Shown: positions 59,691 to 64,000 of the stretch, one piece after another
How the letters are laid out: each line of letters opens with the position of its first letter
Position numbering within the stretch: position 1 is the first letter of the stretch
Assembly (NCBI GenBank): GCA_050084985.1
Contig: JBITNC010000001.1
Coordinates: 79,670,001-79,734,000, forward strand
From: Nageia nagi
Taxonomy: Eukaryota > Pinophyta
DNA: 64,000 nt
Direction of reading: 5' to 3'
Notes under the pieces: model-generated
The model's input: the letters and a program-made list of their open reading frames with translations, nothing else
What the model was told of the DNA's origin: nothing
The model's database searches: none
Made by a program: the position numbers and the translations under genes

Positions 59691-60035
59691 TCATCTAAAT
59701 TTTAATTTTTAATTTTGATATAATACTTGCTCATTTTCAACTGCTACAAGCAGTGTGCTAGTTTTATAAATTTGTTAAATCCATGAAATGTTTATCACAT
59801 ATTTTAATTTTCATGTTCAATATATATGTATCTCAATTATTTAAATATTTCTATTATTTATATATTTGTATTACTATTTATTATAATTTATTTAGATGTT
59901 GGAATTAAATTTTATAATAAATCAATAAATCAATTTATTTTTATATCAATACTTAGATTAGCTTTTTGATATTTAACATTAAATTCATTATCATTTTGAA
60001 TCTTTTATATTTAATGTTACAACTTCGATTTGAAA

Positions 60036-60190
60036 CCATAAGTTTTTACAACTGGATTGTACTGAATCATTTGGAATTGGATTGGTGTCAAATCCTTTTG
60101 CAACTATATCACTCCTAAGATATTTACAATTAGACTAGTTCTAAGATATTTACAATTGGATTGGTGCTAACATATCTACAACCATTTTAA
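60036..60190. repeat. 26-bp tandem repeats right of hAT remnant
   Basis: Five to six units like ACAATTGGATTGGTGCTAAG plus ATATTT. Units on both sides of the transposase open with a CAACTxGATy-like word and have the same period. Confidence 0.5.
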
Positions 60191-61580
60191 TACCATCATG
60201 CCAAGTTCATTTATAATTGACTAAGTAATCACAGTCACTTTGGATTTAAGTAAACATCAAAACATATTAGATAATGAGTATAGAATTATAAACTTCAAAT
60301 GTACAAGCCAAAATGCCAAAATAACTTATATTAAGATTTAGAAAATGTAAAGAAAAATGTTAGTTTCCTTCTTAAATACATTTTCCCTAGTCAAGTCCCT
60401 AGCAAGTAATTCAATGTTGGAAAATAGAGTATTCTATTCCTTGGTAAGATCATTTATATGCATAAAAATACAATTATTTGTTATTTTCTTCAACAAAATT
60501 TTATAATTTAGATTTTATTCTTTAATGATCAATTTCAACAGTTTATTCCCCACTAAAATTAACAATTTTTGTTCTTTATGTGACTGATTCAAGCAGGTTG
60601 GCCTTTTCATTTTTGAATTAAACCTATTGCAATTTTATTATGTTCTTCAAATTATCATATTTTACTTGCATAAGCTATTAACATATTAGTATTATACAAA
60701 ATTAATATTAAAAATATAATATATTTTTCAATTTACATTGAAATTTTAAAGCTTACATCAACTCTTTGGTTTTTTGCATTTATTGTAGTCAATAGTTTAT
60801 GATCGTATGTATCATGCAATGGGTCAAATGGTTGTATCATGCTTGATATAAATGTAAGTATCTCTAACCCAAGAAAAGCATGTAAATATTACATCTTAAT
60901 AGTCACTACCCTATAATTAGGTATTTATAAATGCTTCCTATTGAAATTGGAATCTTGTTATCACTTGAGAAACTATTTATCATCCATCTTTGCAACCATA
61001 TGCTTGGTTTGCCTTATTGATACATCTATTGTTATCAATCTTTTTTAGTGGATCTCATTCTATCATAACTCTAATTACCACATTGAAGTGCATGCCCATG
61101 TTGAGCTTTTGGAACCTAGCACCATGCCAAGATCCTTTCTACTATTATCCATGGGGTTCATACATCAAGATCACCTTTCCTCGATAAGTTTGTCTTGCAT
61201 ATATTCAGCCTTGACATAGATAAGGACACACAGGTATTTATCTTACACTTGATTCCATTTGTTTAGTGTGTACATTCATTTTGTACCTTGATATCAACAT
61301 AATTCATAGTTTTGTTACTATGCTCTATATTCTATTATTCATGTGTGTTTTTGAGTTAAATAGCTTAATACCACATACCTAAATATTTACGTGTATTTAC
61401 TTCATTTGGGTCTAAATCCTAGGTGTACCAAAATACATATCAACATATTGGTGCCCACTCATTTATGGCATTTTTTCTCTTAATTAGAGTTAGAATAAAA
61501 GTGCTTTTGAACCTAAATTCTAAATTCTACTGTAATGTCAATCCTATTAAGGGGTTTTATTTATGCATTATATTCTAAAG
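60191..61580. other. No recognisable feature
   Basis: AT-rich DNA without a coding pattern I can assign; the 65-codon frame at 60990-61187 has no supporting motif. Confidence 0.6.
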
Positions 61581-61599
61581 GCATTTTTTGTTACTAGTA

Positions 61600-64000
61600 A
61601 TGAAAATGCACATATTTTCACTAACCTTGTAACCAAAAAAGCTTCCAAAAGAAGAAACCTTGGTAGAAAAAGGTGGTTCAATGATGAAGTGAAAGAATTT
61701 TTACAAAACAACCATATATAGATGTACAAGGATAGATAACCAAAGATGCTAGTGAAAGTGCTTTAGATAAAGAGAGTTTTACAAAAAGTTTGATAATTCA
61801 GAAAAGATAGTAAATAAGAGGGTCCATTATGATAATGATGAATATCAAACCCCACCAAAAATTCCTCTCACAACTGAGTAAGTGATGATGAAGTATTCAA
61901 TAAATTCATTAGTTCCAAAGAAAATGAGCATAGATTCATCAAGCTTCTTAGCAGGCTACCAATTGAGGAAAAAACTTATGCATTCAATGCACTTGAAGAT
62001 GAAAAAGTAGTAAAGCAACAAAAATTATGGTATTATAAAAGGTACAAGGAGAATATACCTCTAGATTACATGACTCTCACTCTATGAAATATAAATTTAA
62101 GATTTCTCACAAATGGGTCTGCACCTATGTTAAATGTTCACACCATTTTTCCTTTTGGATATTAGCGCAAATGCTCATATTAGTGTTGGTGTTAACCTTA
62201 GCATGGACATTGAGCCTCAACTAAAATAGTGGTTCTAGTTCCTCCAATTATCTCCATGCTAGATATAGAACCAAGATTTCAATAAGAGCTTATCAGTCTA
62301 ATCCACAACATTAACGAGAATATTATTGAACCTACCACATTACAAGATTTTCTTCATCAAGAAGCTCAAGTTGATAATCTAATCCTAATAAATAATAGTA
62401 AAGGTATAGTTACATAATATGAGCATAATGAATAGGTTTAAGAATTTTATGAGGATACAAACATATTCACATAAGATGTGTGATCAAGAAGACCTTACAA
62501 AGTATGAAGAGATCAACAAAATTATCAAAGAGCTTGATATGCCATATCCATATTGGTTAAAATAAAGAAAACCCAATAAAACCTAGATTATTTTATTTAG
62601 CATATGAGCTTAAAATTACAAACTTGGTTGATTCAAAAAGTTCAAATTGATTACAAAAATAAATTAGGATTATTTGAACCTAAGAATAAGTAATCAATCC
62701 AATATCCTATCATAAATGAATGAAGATATCATGAGAAAGAAGTTGATAGACTACTTTCCCAAGCCATGTAACCCATTATCATATTGAATCAAGAAGAAAA
62801 TGACATAAAATGTGTAGAAGTACTAAAGTGTAACATGGAGCACATGATATTGATGCCTCATACTAACAAAGAAAGGTTAGTTTCAACAAATTTACACAAT
62901 ATCATCCGTGACAAAAATGATAAACATGGAGCTTTTGAAATATTCAATCATAGATAGAAATTATTGATATCTAAATAAGTATAAAATTCAAATAGCCATT
63001 GGATAATGCAAGGGAAAATATTTAGGCAATTATACCAATTCCAACTTTAGAAACAACATTGAAAATGATAACTATAGAAGACATAAAGAGAGTCAATAAT
63101 CTACAGTAAAGAATTTTGAAAATATTAAAATATGAAGGCCTAGATTATTAGTAAAATGAAGATAATAATCCCTTGTTAATGATAATTATATCCACTATAT
63201 TGTATTCTAACAAAGCTTTAAATTTTGATGGTACAACTGATCCATGTATTCATTTATGTATTTTCTTTAATGAAGTCTCCTTAATCACTATGGATGATGA
63301 CATGCATGCAAATTTATTCCCTTTTATTTAAAAATACATGCTACATAATGGTTTAAAAACTTACCACATACTAGCATTGATAGCTTTTAACATTTAAAGA
63401 CTATATTTTGTGATCATTATCAGATTTGCATTGCAAAAAGGATAACATTAATGAAGATAAAGTAAAGAGAAAGATAATCCATTGATTCATTTATTATATA
63501 TTTAGATAAAAAGGCCAATCAAGTTCATGAAGATGATAATATAAAAATCATAGCCTTTAACAAGGCTCTTCAATAAAAGTATAAGGAAGAGTGTTTTGAT
63601 TATCATAAGTTACCTCTTGATGAGTTCCCTCAAGCATTACTAGAAAAAGAGAGTTTTCATATCAAATATGGAAAATGGAAACCAAAATAAAAATATAAAA
63701 GGGACAAGTCACCTTCACAACCTCAACATTGATACAAAAAATAACAACCAAAAGAGTCACCAATAGTAGCTAAAGTGGAATCAATACACCAACATACAGT
63801 AGCAACAAATGAACTTGGAAAGGTTGAAAAAGTATATAAATCAATTACATAGAGTTTCAAAAATTTCTTAGACAAAAATTCACACCTATACATGATGATA
63901 TTGATGAATTCACAAAGGCCTTGATCAAGAGAAAAGTTTTTGTAAAACTACTTAAATCTACTACTCAGCCATCCTTTACAATGGGTGTGCCAAGTGAGTG
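61600..64000 (+). pseudogene. gag: Gypsy gag-region remnant, cut by right edge
   Basis: At 63224-63330 the plus strand reads FDGTTDPCIHLCIFFNEVSL then DDDMHANLFPF, the start of plant gypsy gag (FDGxxDPxxHLxxFxxxxxxxxxDDxxxxxLFPxxL). Further right DEFPQALLEKESFHIKYGKW and VKLLKSTTQPSFTMGVPS suggest the gag C-terminus. Upstream, 61900-62095 has LLSRLPIEEKTYAFNALEDE, and 62340-62980 similar broken frames without known family. Pol would lie beyond 64000. Confidence 0.6.

Noticed and set aside
1-64000. tRNA, rRNA or other structured RNA genes
   Set aside because: I looked for cloverleaf-like and TGGTATCAGAGC-type matches; all proved to be retroelement primer sites, and no rRNA-like sequence was seen.

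Overview
The window is plant nuclear DNA. It is AT-rich, has no intact host gene that I can recognise, and consists almost entirely of nested, mostly decayed LTR retrotransposons. Other content is one hAT-type DNA transposon remnant and remnants of PLS-type pentatricopeptide repeat (PPR) genes. PPR-DYW sequence and plant Ty1/copia and Ty3/gypsy (Tat) elements point to a land plant. The very low gene density and old, CpG-depleted elements suggest a large genome such as a gymnosperm; that is inference, and no species is claimed.

Layout, left to right. 1-3947: minus-strand copia element A1, cut by the window edge (5' LTR, PBS, long leader, start of gag). 3953-5850: plus-strand PPR-DYW pseudogene with a roughly 325-bp internal tandem amplification, broken by minus-strand copia A3 (5854 to about 14460). 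A3 is itself split inside reverse transcriptase by a 4835-bp TG..CA insertion (8122-12956), best read as a giant solo LTR. 14470-14960: end of a gypsy integrase. 15200-17230 and 34781-36420: two halves of an unassigned reading-frame remnant, split by a 17.55-kb Tat-lineage gypsy element (17231-34780, target duplication CCTAC). That element carries gag, RT, two RNase H segments, integrase, an extra region, an antisense plant-mobile-domain remnant, and a nested 269-bp TRIM. 39166-53973: minus-strand copia B (LTR ends TA..TA, target duplication TAGGT), which holds a complete copia A2 (43928-52697, plus strand, target duplication TTTTG). 54300-55640: minus-strand gypsy pol remnant. 56640-60190: hAT remnant flanked by 26-27-bp tandem repeats. 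61600-64000: plus-strand gypsy gag remnant running off the right edge.

The most interesting unit is the copia family A (A1, A2, with A3 as a relative). A1 and A2 share a donor-like GAG|GTAAAT soon after the PBS and an acceptor-like TTTTTGTAG two bases before the gag ATG, so their leaders of about 2.8-2.9 kb look like introns. Both putative introns contain captured PPR motif fragments; in A2 these sit in a GC- and CpG-rich island unlike its surroundings. The A2 3' UTR has seven tandem copies of a small hairpin with compensatory base changes, and A3 has a further variant. A2 has LTRs that I read as identical over 498 bp, yet about nine coding lesions, mostly one-base changes in homopolymers. 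This means either assembly error or very recent mobilisation of a defective copy.
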